Positions 6,622 through 12,226 of a stretch of 12,226 nucleotides of DNA are shown one piece after another; position 1 is the stretch's first letter; each line of letters starts with the position of its first letter. This stretch comes from Deinococcus hopiensis KR-140 (lineage in GTDB: Bacteria; Deinococcota; Deinococci; Deinococcales; Deinococcaceae), in assembly GCA_943327755.2 (NCBI GenBank), contig CALPYF020000071.1, positions 1 to 12,226 of the forward strand. The letters run 5' to 3'. Position numbers and translations under genes: made by a program. Below the pieces are notes generated by a model. That model had not been told where the DNA came from, searched no databases, and saw only the letters and a list, made by a program, of their open reading frames with translations.

Positions 6622-8511
6622 ATGAAAACCCTGAAGGGACTGGCGGGCGCGGCCCTGCTGACCGCCTCAGTGCTGGGCACCTCCGCGCTGTCCACGGCAG
6701 GCGCGCAGGCCCTACCGAAACCCACGCGCGAGCGGATCATCCAGGCCACCGTCATGCTCCTGCCCACCGATGCGAACGGCGATCTGGACGGCTCGCGCGG
6801 GTCCGGCAGCATCATCAGCCCGCAGGGATTCATCCTCACGAACTACCACGTGGTGGGCGATCCGGACACCCGGCAACTCTCCCCGTGGATTCAGGTGCGC
6901 GTCGTGCAGTTCGCAGACAAGGAACCCGTGTTCACGTACTGGGGCAAAGTCATCGCCGCCGACCCCAACCTGGACCTGGCCATCGTGCAGATCATGGAGG
7001 ACCGCAACGAAAAACCCGTCGGGAAACTGAACCTGCCCTACGTGGAGGTCGGAGACTCGAACACCCTGAGCATCGGAGACGACATCTACGTGTTCGGCTT
7101 TCAGGGCACGGGCGGCATGACCCTATCGTTCTCGCGCGGGTCGGTGGGCGGCTTCACCGGGGAAGACCTGAGCAGCAGCGGGCGGCAGTGGGTGAAGCAT
7201 GACGCGCAGACCGGCCCCGGCAACTCGGGCGGCGGGGTATTCGACGAGAACGGCGCGCTGATCGGGGTGCACTCGGCGGGCGTGGCGGGCAACAACAATT
7301 CCCGCACGTCGTTCATGCGGCCCCTGGCGCTGGCGTGGGGACTGATCACGCCGAACGTGACGGGCTTCGTGGTCCGCAAAGGCGGCGGCGCGGCCGTGAC
7401 CCCCACCGCGAACACCAGTGCCGGGGCGGGCGGCGGCGTGTGGCCCCCGGCACTGGTGACCGGGCGGGCCAGCGTGACCGGCACGGTGCGCGTCACGGGT
7501 GGCGCGGCGGCCGGCACCTGGACGACCGATTTCACGGAAGTCACCGACGACGGTGGCCTCAAGGGCCGGGCGCGCAGCGGCAGCAAGGACCAGACGGCGT
7601 TCTTCTACTACAACCAGGAGGACAACGAGGTCTGGGTCGAGTGGACACCGGACGGCAAGGCGTACAGCAGCTGCGTGGTGGAACCCGGCGGCGTGAAGGC
7701 CGGCAGCAACGACTGGACCGGCAGCCTGTACGCCTTCCCGAACCTGGAGTCCAACGGCACGCGCACCGGGGACTGCGTGGTCAGCCTGAAGGCCAGGACG
7801 GCAGGCACCAGCACGTCCGGCACCACGGTCTCCACCCAGTCGGGCGCGTGGCCTCCGGCACTGGCGTCAGGGCAGGCGTGGACGGTCACGTTCTCGCAGG
7901 GCGGCACGTACAGCGTGAAACTGGGCGCGAAGGACAGTGACGGTGACTACCCCGGCACCGCCACGCAGAGCGGCAAGACGGGGGACGCGCTGTTCACGCT
8001 GGACGGCGACACCCTGCTGCTGATTGTCGGGCGGCCCGACAAGACCTTCCTCACCTGCATGGTGGACCGCACGATGCGCGGCAGCGCCAAGGCCTACCAG
8101 AACAGCAAGGACCCGGGCGTGGCCGCCGGAACGTGCACGGTCGCGTCCGGCGCGGCGGGCGGCACCGTGACCCCGGCGGCACTGAAGTGGCCCGTGAGCC
8201 TGAAGGTCGGGCAGCGCTGGGACGTCGCCTTCCCCGGGGTGGGGACCTTCGCGGTCAGCCTGGACGAACCGGACGAGGACGAGGGGTTCGCGGGCAGCGC
8301 CACGCGCGGCAGTGAGAAGGGCAGCCTGCTGATCAGTGCCGATGCCGAGGCACTGCTGGTGATCGTGCAGCGCGCCGACAAGACCTTCCTGGTGTGCAGC
8401 GCCGACAGAAGCGGCCTGAGTGCGGGCAGCGTGAAGGGCGACGCCAGCAGTCACCGCGACAGCAAGGACAACGGCACCAGCCTGGGCACCTGCACCATCA
8501 CGCCCCGTTGA
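6622..8511 (+). CDS. Exported trypsin-like serine protease with three C-terminal repeats
   Basis: 629 residues. A Sec signal peptide covers residues 1-30 (KTLKG, then hydrophobic LAGAALLTASVLGTSAL, likely cut after AQA). Residues about 36-250 form an HtrA/trypsin-2-type protease domain with the full triad: His76 in TNYHVVG, Asp118 in DPNLDLAIV, Ser202 in GPGNSGGG. There is no PDZ domain. Instead, after a Gly/Ala/Thr linker come three repeats that open with W-P-x-x-L-x-x-G (Trp274, Trp410, Trp523). Each holds one Cys mid-repeat and one at its end (351/385, 479/505, 592/624), suggesting a disulphide per repeat. These may bind substrate or cell surface (inferred). No clear ribosome site precedes the ATG. 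It probably acts in the periplasm or outside the cell. Substrate is unknown. Confidence 0.9.
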   Translation: MKTLKGLAGAALLTASVLGTSALSTAGAQALPKPTRERIIQATVMLLPTDANGDLDGSRGSGSIISPQGFILTNYHVVGDPDTRQLSPWIQVRVVQFADKEPVFTYWGKVIAADPNLDLAIVQIMEDRNEKPVGKLNLPYVEVGDSNTLSIGDDIYVFGFQGTGGMTLSFSRGSVGGFTGEDLSSSGRQWVKHDAQTGPGNSGGGVFDENGALIGVHSAGVAGNNNSRTSFMRPLALAWGLITPNVTGFVVRKGGGAAVTPTANTSAGAGGGVWPPALVTGRASVTGTVRVTGGAAAGTWTTDFTEVTDDGGLKGRARSGSKDQTAFFYYNQEDNEVWVEWTPDGKAYSSCVVEPGGVKAGSNDWTGSLYAFPNLESNGTRTGDCVVSLKARTAGTSTSGTTVSTQSGAWPPALASGQAWTVTFSQGGTYSVKLGAKDSDGDYPGTATQSGKTGDALFTLDGDTLLLIVGRPDKTFLTCMVDRTMRGSAKAYQNSKDPGVAAGTCTVASGAAGGTVTPAALKWPVSLKVGQRWDVAFPGVGTFAVSLDEPDEDEGFAGSATRGSEKGSLLISADAEALLVIVQRADKTFLVCSADRSGLSAGSVKGDASSHRDSKDNGTSLGTCTITPR

Positions 8512-8738
8512 CCCGCGGGTAGTCCTCCTGCGGCTTGCGTTTGTCTCATCCACGACCTTGCCCCCTGCGCGCCTGGAACTCGTTCTGATTCGCCTCTACG
8601 GCGCAGCTTCAGAGTCGCACCCGATCGGACTGAATGGTGTTCGCACACCAAAAAGAAGTCCGGTACTGAACAGCCGAATGAAAGCTTTCAAGCCTCTCCA
8701 TCTGCAACACAGGTATCTGCTTTCGACTGCAGGTTGAA

Positions 8739-9521
8739 CTACGGCGTCCAGTACCCTCTGAGCGACGAGTTCTGGACCGTCAGACTGGTCCGGTCGTAAT
8801 CACGGGCACTTGACGCATACACGCTCACTCCCAGCATGTTCCACCCACGCTGCAGATGAAGATCGAGGTCATACTCGCTGGAACTGGTGTACAGGAATTC
8901 CACCTCTTCCCTCGAACTCTCACACGCGACTCGGTACTGCAGCGTCACCGGCCGGTCGGCATAGATCAGGACAGACGTGGCGCTCTCACGGTATTCAGCG
9001 ATCGAAGTGCTGCCCGAACTGGGCTCCTCCAGCCAGTGGACGAGTTCCACCGACCGGAGCACGCCCCCTTCACGGTACGTCGCGACGAGATCCGCCTGGG
9101 CCACGCGGGCACGCGAGTCGCTCAGGCTGTATGTGGCCATACCACATCCGGCCTCGAACAAGGGCAGGTCAGGAAGTGGCGTGAGCAGGCGGTCATCTAG
9201 ACGGTCGGGCAGCGCGAGTCGGACCGATGAATTCTTGACGGTCACCCCCGCGCCCACCAGCGTCCCGGACCCCTGATCGTCTTCGTCCCCACCCACGCGT
9301 GCCCGGACGGTCGTCCCCGCCACCTTCCACGGCATCCGCTCCTCACCCTCCCACGCGGACTCGTCCAGCCTGAACGTCAGGATGAACGGTGAGGCCGTCG
9401 GCGGCCCCCCGCCTCCCGCCTCTGCCAGCCCCAGCACAGAGGTGGCCAGCATCACAAGCCACCGCTTCCCCCGACCGGTTCCCCGTGTGCCTGCTGCTGT
9501 CCACCCCGTGGCTCTGTGCAT
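8739..9521 (-). CDS. Exported protein of unknown function
   Basis: 260 residues; the ATG at 9521 has GGGAGGG about five bases upstream. The N-terminus (RGKRWLVMLATSVLGLAEAG) is a signal peptide with an unusually long basic n-region; there is no lipobox Cys. The mature part looks beta-rich, with two Cys (EAGCGMATY and YRVACESS) that could pair. The C-terminal segment VLIYADRPVTLQYRV, then LDLHLQRGWNMLGVSVYA, resembles the last part of a group of exported Deinococcus proteins of unknown role (recollection, not a search). It converges with the protease gene across 227 bases that hold no recognised gene. No function is proposed. Confidence 0.75.
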   Translation of the reverse strand: MHRATGWTAAGTRGTGRGKRWLVMLATSVLGLAEAGGGGPPTASPFILTFRLDESAWEGEERMPWKVAGTTVRARVGGDEDDQGSGTLVGAGVTVKNSSVRLALPDRLDDRLLTPLPDLPLFEAGCGMATYSLSDSRARVAQADLVATYREGGVLRSVELVHWLEEPSSGSTSIAEYRESATSVLIYADRPVTLQYRVACESSREEVEFLYTSSSEYDLDLHLQRGWNMLGVSVYASSARDYDRTSLTVQNSSLRGYWTP

Positions 9522-9937
9522 CGCTTCCCTCCCATGCGCGCCGCCTGCGAACCTCCTGCCGGCCAGAGCAATGAGGCTGAGGCTCCTTCACGGTACGCCA
9601 TCACGGGGATCCGGCGTCACCTTGGAACAGGGAGTCGCATCGTTCGCGTTGTCGCCTCGCTGGCCTTCGGGATCCGCAGCACGCCAGTTGAGGGTGCCCC
9701 CACCGCGGTTCCAGCGCAGGAATGCGCACCACTTGCCCCCCATGAACTCCCGATCTGCGATCACGACGGCCCACCGTCGAGCGGGCAGGACCTTGAGCAG
9801 TCGCGCAACCAGCAGGATTCGCGCGGCGGTACAGCTGTTGCCGTGATGGGGCAGCATCGACCAGACGAGTGGGATCACCGCGCCCGCGAGGAGTGCGCCC
9901 AGCACGAAGATGTTCAGCGGCGTCTGGCCAGAGTGCC

Positions 9938-9988
9938 AGGTGCGGGCAAGCGTCCTCATGGGCGTCTGTTCTGCCCAAGAAGGTGCGG
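9938..9988. repeat. 8-base direct repeat flanking a short insertion in the IS4 remnant
   Basis: AGGTGCGG occurs at 9938-9945 and 9981-9988. The 35 bases between, plus one repeat copy (43 in total), fall exactly where the transposase reading frame is interrupted. Removing 43 bases would restore ...MDRT-WHSGQTPLN... The relation is seen; the cause (a small insertion with target duplication, or slippage) is inferred. Confidence 0.5.
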
Positions 9989-10022
9989 TCCATGATCAGG
10001 GTGAGCCTGCCGTCGGGCAGCA

Positions 10023-10057
10023 AGGGAAGCAGGACGTCACAGACGTCCTGCTTCCCT
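10023..10057. repeat. Perfect 16-base-arm palindrome in the IS4 remnant
   Basis: AGGGAAGCAGGACGTC (10023-10038), a 3-base loop ACA, and its exact reverse complement (10042-10057). The in-frame stop of the transposase remnant lies just beyond it (TAA, complement of 10060-10062). No T tract follows on either strand, so it is not a standard terminator, but the hairpin would be very stable. Confidence 0.8.
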
Positions 10058-10324
10058 AGTTAAGCCTCGTGGAAGACCCGGGTGACCGTCCGGGTCTTGG
10101 ATTCCAGGGTTGCCGCTCTGGGGAGATGGAGTGCGATCTTGCGGTGGAGTGTCGATTCAGCCTGGAGCACCGCCAGGAGCACTTCTGCCAGCCGCTTCAG
10201 GGCGTCAATGCGGCGATGAGGGAGATGGGTTTTCAGGTGGTCGGTCAGCGTGTCAGCATGCAGGCGAGCCGTATCTGAGCTCGTCACAGACTCAGATACT
10301 GCCCCTTGTCATGCCAAACTGCCT

Positions 10325-10711
10325 TCAGGACGCCATTTTTAGCGAAGTGTCATGTGCTGAGGCTTGAGACCATGCAGGCCGTCCACTGGAAGTGCATCCC
10401 GTCCTCCCAGGGATCCGACCAGAGTCCGCCAAGGCCAGCGGATGCGGATCCCCCTCGAACTTCGCAAGTAACTGCGCGATCCGCGGACGACTCGTGATGC
10501 TGCTGTAGCGCCTGCCCGAGCGGGTCGGCGTCAAACCACCATGCAACCAGCAGCGGCCCTCCCCCACGTGATCCGTCCGCACACCCGCCCTCTGCCGGCA
10601 GAACACCCCCGGCCGCCCCGGCAATTGCGACCCGCACAGCGAACCGCCCTCCGTCGGGTCCGTCCCATCCGCCAGCGGCTTCACCACCGTCCGACCACGA
10701 CCGACCCGCAT
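10325..10711 (-). CDS. Phage-type Cys/His HGG-motif protein, probably 3'-truncated
   Basis: 128 codons from ATG 10711 (only a weak GGGAAG upstream). The recognisable part is residues about 20-92: SLCGSQLPGRPGVFC, RQRAGVRTDHVGEGRCWLHG, then GRRYSSITSRPRIAQLLAKF. Cys26, Cys38, Cys54 and His57 fit the zinc-binding C...C...GRCxxHGG motif found in small phage-associated proteins, including some placed next to terminases. After FEGDPHPL, about 10436, the sequence becomes Gly/Ser/Arg-rich without family features, and a different frame becomes sensible there, so the natural C-terminus seems lost. Function of the family is not firmly known. Confidence 0.5.
   Translation of the reverse strand: MRVGRGRTVVKPLADGTDPTEGGSLCGSQLPGRPGVFCRQRAGVRTDHVGEGRCWLHGGLTPTRSGRRYSSITSRPRIAQLLAKFEGDPHPLALADSGRIPGRTGCTSSGRPAWSQASAHDTSLKMAS
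10350..10436 (-). pseudogene. Possible C-terminal stump of an M15-type peptidase
   Basis: This frame reads GLGGLWSDPWEDGMHFQW and stops at 10350. The W/G-G-x-W...D-x-M/P-H-F-x pattern resembles the zinc-ligand His region near the end of M15 peptidoglycan peptidases (VanY/endolysin type). Upstream of about 10436 the frame loses this resemblance, and a different protein (the HGG-motif ORF) occupies another frame. The match is short and from memory, so it is tentative. Confidence 0.3.
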
Positions 10712-10738
10712 CTGCTTCCCGTCCCCCTTACACGGGGT

Positions 10739-10906
10739 CTACCGTTTTGGGGTGGTGGATGTGGGGTTTGCCGATTCGGTCTGGGTGGCGGCCGTCTGCT
10801 TCCAGGTGCGGGTGGTGGGTGTGGGCTGGGGTGGGGCGGCTGTCTTCTGTGGGGTGGGGGCCTGGGCGGCCCGCGCTTGGGCGTGGGGTGTTTTGGGTGT
10901 AGGCAC
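10739..10906 (-). CDS. Small Pro/Thr/Ala-rich protein, 55 aa
   Basis: A GTG start at 10906 lies seven bases after a near-perfect ribosome site (AGGAGGTGA). The protein (MPTPKTPHAQARAAQAPTPQ, ..., ending STTPKR) is low-complexity: rich in Pro, Thr, Ala and Gln, basic, and likely disordered. There is no signal peptide. It lies 28 bases upstream of the HGG-motif ORF and downstream of the lipoprotein, all on the minus strand. The strong Shine-Dalgarno is the main reason to believe it. The function is unknown. Confidence 0.5.
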   Translation of the reverse strand: MPTPKTPHAQARAAQAPTPQKTAAPPQPTPTTRTWKQTAATQTESANPTSTTPKR

Positions 10907-10941
10907 GAGCGTCACCTCCTGTGGCGGGATGGCTGAACGGG

Positions 10942-10972
10942 CGTGGCCTGCACTGGGTCAGTGCAGGCCACG
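10942..10972. terminator. Strong hairpin after the lipoprotein gene
   Basis: CGTGGCCTGCACTG (10942-10955), loop GGT, and its exact reverse complement (10959-10972): 14 perfect pairs. It starts 16 bases past the lipoprotein stop on the minus strand, where a terminator would be expected. No U tract follows, so it may instead be an attenuator or a 3' stabiliser ahead of the 55-residue ORF. Confidence 0.6.
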
Positions 10973-10987
10973 GTGGCGTTCAGAAGG

Positions 10988-11500
10988 TCAGTTGAAAGGG
11001 AGGATGTTCATGGTGGTGAAGATGTTGCCCGTGATGTCGGGGCCTGGCTCGTTGGCGTTGAAGCCACTGACGGTGCCGTCGATCGTGCAGATGTTGGTGT
11101 TGTGCTCGTTGAGGGTGCAGGTGACGGTGTGGGTGCGTCCGTCGAGGCTGGTGATGGTGCCGGGTTGGATGACTTTGGCGATGAAGATGTTGGCGCGGGC
11201 GAACCGGTCCGCGGCAGCGGATCCAAGAAAGCCGTTGAGTGTGCGGCCTTGTGCGCGGAGCTCGCGTTCGATGGCTGCGGTACGGTCCTGGTCGCCCAGG
11301 TTGACCAGGATCACGGTGACTTCGCCTGTGGTGCGTTCGAGCGTGGGGAGGAGGGCTTTGCAGTACACGTCGGTGGCGCTGCGGGCGCAGGCTGTGATGT
11401 ATTTCCGGGCGTCTTGCAGCCCGACGAAATCTGCGCCTTGCAGGTCGACGGTGCATGAGCCGAGGAGCAGGGGCAGCAGGATCAGGCCGGGTGTGCGCAT
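10988..11500 (-). CDS. Lipoprotein of unknown function, possibly fasciclin-like
   Basis: 170 residues. I chose the ATG at 11500, not an upstream start at 11779, because it begins a lipoprotein signal peptide (MRTPGLILLPLLLGSC; lipobox LGSC, Cys16) and has a -10 box immediately before it. The protein would be anchored in the membrane by a lipidated Cys16. The mature part includes KYITACARSATDVYCKALLP and VTVILVNLGDQDRTAAIERE. It ends VIQPGTITSLDGRTHTVTC, then GNIFTTMNILPF, a pattern reminiscent of the last third of fasciclin domains (weak). Four further Cys residues could form disulphides. A strong hairpin follows the stop. Confidence 0.75.
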   Translation of the reverse strand: MRTPGLILLPLLLGSCTVDLQGADFVGLQDARKYITACARSATDVYCKALLPTLERTTGEVTVILVNLGDQDRTAAIERELRAQGRTLNGFLGSAAADRFARANIFIAKVIQPGTITSLDGRTHTVTCTLNEHNTNICTIDGTVSGFNANEPGPDITGNIFTTMNILPFN

Positions 11501-11506
11501 GGGGTC

Positions 11507-11512
11507 AGTGTA
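11507..11512 (-). promoter_or_regulatory. -10 box of a probable leaderless promoter for the lipoprotein gene
   Basis: TACACT (fits TAnnnT) lies six bases upstream of the ATG at 11500, and there is no Shine-Dalgarno. Transcription would begin at or next to the start codon, an arrangement common in Deinococcus. No convincing -35 was seen. Confidence 0.55.
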
Positions 11513-11650
11513 GGCGGGGGCGGTGAGGGTTGGTGGGTCATCTGACGACGAACGGTGGTCTTTTTCCTGGTCTTTTGCCGACCAGCGCTCGCGGCGGAAT
11601 CGGTGCTCTGCGGTGAGGTCGATGGTGTATTCGAGTGGAAGTGTGCTGGC

Positions 11651-12046
11651 GTGCCCCTGGGGCTGCGCGTCCACGTCTTGAGGCAGTGGCAGAGTCCGCG
11701 GAACCGGTTTGAACTGACCAGTATCCGCACCGGAGGCGCCGCCCCGGCCTATCTGGAGGGCAGCGCCACTCTCCCCCACCTGATCGTGCTCGACCTGGAT
11801 CTGCCGGGTATGTCAGGCCTGGAGGTCCTCCGGACACTCCAGGCTTCCGTGAGATGGCACGATCTCCCCGTGATTATTCGCAGTGGCAGTCAGAATCCTG
11901 TCGATCGGCAGGTAGCAGCGGACGCCGGCGCGAGCGGATACTTGACCAAACCCGCGCTCTTCGAAGCGCAGCTGCATGAGCCGCTCGGGCAGTGGCAGCA
12001 CCTGAGAAGTGGCACGCAGCGTGCCCAACTGGCCACCGCCGGGTAA
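11651..12046 (+). pseudogene. Response-regulator receiver domain lacking its acidic pocket
   Basis: 131 residues from the GTG at 11651 (GGAAG nine bases upstream); the frame is open further up to 11555 but without receiver homology there. Present: the phosphoacceptor Asp48 in LIVLDLDLPGMSG, the Ser/Thr switch Ser78 in VIIRSGS, and the conserved Lys100 in YLTKP. Missing: the first acidic pair and helix 1. LRVHVL looks like strand 1, but only nine residues separate it from strand 2 (FELTSIRTGG), where about 23 are normal. This points to an internal deletion of 12-15 codons. Without the Mg-binding acidic residues, phosphorylation should fail. It resembles short single-domain (Rcp1-like) regulators of light or stress histidine kinases. 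Its stop codon overlaps the next gene's ribosome site. Confidence 0.65.
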
Positions 12047-12055
12047 GGAGGCGTT

Positions 12056-12226
12056 CTGCGCAAACTCGTGTACTACATCGCCAGCAGTCTCGATGGGTTC
12101 ATCGCCGACGAGCAAGGGGCGTTCGACGCGTTCCCGGTGAGCGACACGTACCTCCAGCACATCGCGACGCACCTTCCGGAAACACTGCCGGCTCATATCC
12201 GCACCGCACTGGGGTGCCCGGAGCCC
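12056..12226 (+). CDS. Dihydrofolate reductase-like (RibD C-terminal) protein, partial, CTG start
   Basis: The visible 57 codons begin LRKLVYYIASSLDGFIADEQ, the standard N-terminus of the RibD_C/DHFR-like family (usually MRKLVYYIASSLDGFIA), which reduces pyrimidine or pteridine substrates with NADPH. The strand-loop SLDGFIAD contains the nucleotide-side Gly. AGGAGG (12046-12051) overlaps the TAA of the receiver gene and lies four bases before CTG 12056. No ATG is available nearby, and the in-frame GTG at 12068 would cut into strand 1. The gene is close behind the receiver fragment, so it is probably co-transcribed. The 3' end is outside the window. Confidence 0.75.
   Translation, partial: MRKLVYYIASSLDGFIADEQGAFDAFPVSDTYLQHIATHLPETLPAHIRTALGCPEP

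Larger units (their letters stand above)
9705..10287 (-). pseudogene. IS4-family transposase remnant
   Basis: The N-terminal part starts at a GTG at 10287 (MTSSDTARLHADTLTDHLKT; LAEVLLAVLQAESTLHRKIA) and runs to an in-frame TAA at 10060. Without the stop the frame continues LGKQDVCDVLLPLLPDGRLT, then LIMDRT, which holds the first catalytic Asp. Just after that the sensible sequence moves frame and resumes with WHSGQTPLNIFVLGALLAGA, then VIPLVWSMLPHHGN, and the second Asp in VVIADREFMGGKWCAFLRWN. Homology ends near 9705, so the catalytic Glu and the C-terminus are missing. With a stop, a frameshift and truncation, it is dead. Family assignment is confident. Confidence 0.85.

Noticed and set aside
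7867..8553. 228-codon minus-strand frame opposite the protease repeats
   Set aside because: Arg/Ala/Gly-rich shadow of the protease gene, with no ribosome site or recognised motif.
8512..8738. Possible hairpin GGTGT-TCGC-ACACC followed by an A run, between the convergent protease and exported-protein genes
   Set aside because: The stem is only five pairs, so it is too weak to call a terminator with confidence.
788..9980. A shared 13-base word (GTTCTGCCCAAGA) in the IS3 orfA break region and in the IS4-remnant insertion
   Set aside because: About one such match is expected by chance in a window of this size, and no longer similarity surrounds it.
10752..11513. Long plus-strand open frame opposite the lipoprotein and 55-residue ORF
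   Set aside because: It is antisense to a lipoprotein with a clear lipobox and -10 box. Its composition (Val/Gly/Ser/Arg-rich, no domain) is typical of a GC-rich shadow frame.

Overview
The window looks like an IS-rich accessory stretch of a high-GC bacterium, most likely Deinococcus or a close relative. The support is indirect: a SARP/BTAD-type regulator, a trypsin-like exported protease with extra C-terminal repeats, an exported protein of a style common in Deinococcus, several transposase types frequent in that genus, and a lipoprotein gene with a TAnnnT -10 box directly before its ATG (a leaderless arrangement well known in Deinococcus). No rRNA, tRNA, CRISPR array or replication origin was seen.

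Layout. 1-1043: one end of an IS3-family element on the minus strand. It has a frameshifted orfA, a -1 slippery site and an orfB that leaves the window. The element has cut into the 3' end of a minus-strand gene of unknown function (1044-1595), which also carries its own frameshift. 1702-2073: small hypothetical gene. 2216-3595: a minus-strand pair, a SARP/BTAD-type transcriptional activator followed by a small SHOCT membrane protein. It is divergent from a three-BON-domain protein (3840-4523), with a 244-base intergenic region between them containing a short inverted repeat and a direct repeat. 4524-5008: no convincing gene. 5009-6188: a complete IS630-family element with near-perfect inverted ends, TA target duplication and an A7 frameshift site. 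It sits against the last 33 codons of another transposase (IS982-like, 6191-6292). 6622-8511: exported trypsin-like serine protease with three C-terminal Trp/Cys-pair repeats. 8739-9521: exported protein of unknown function on the opposite strand. 9705-10287: dead IS4-family transposase remnant with an in-frame stop inside a 35-base palindrome and a short insertion flanked by 8-base direct repeats. 10350-10906: phage-flavoured debris and a small Pro/Thr/Ala-rich ORF. 10988-11500: lipoprotein. 11651-12046: receiver-domain protein whose start has lost the acidic pocket. 12056 to the end: start of a dihydrofolate-reductase-like protein that appears to use a CTG start.

How it fits together. Intact functional genes (SARP/SHOCT/BON, protease, exported protein, lipoprotein, DHFR-like protein) alternate with at least four different transposase families and several gene stumps. 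The most coherent candidate unit is the divergent SARP-SHOCT / BON locus, which suggests a regulated envelope or stress function, but this is inference. The region is best read as a site of repeated IS insertion and decay. I did not find a clearly new defence or biosynthetic system.
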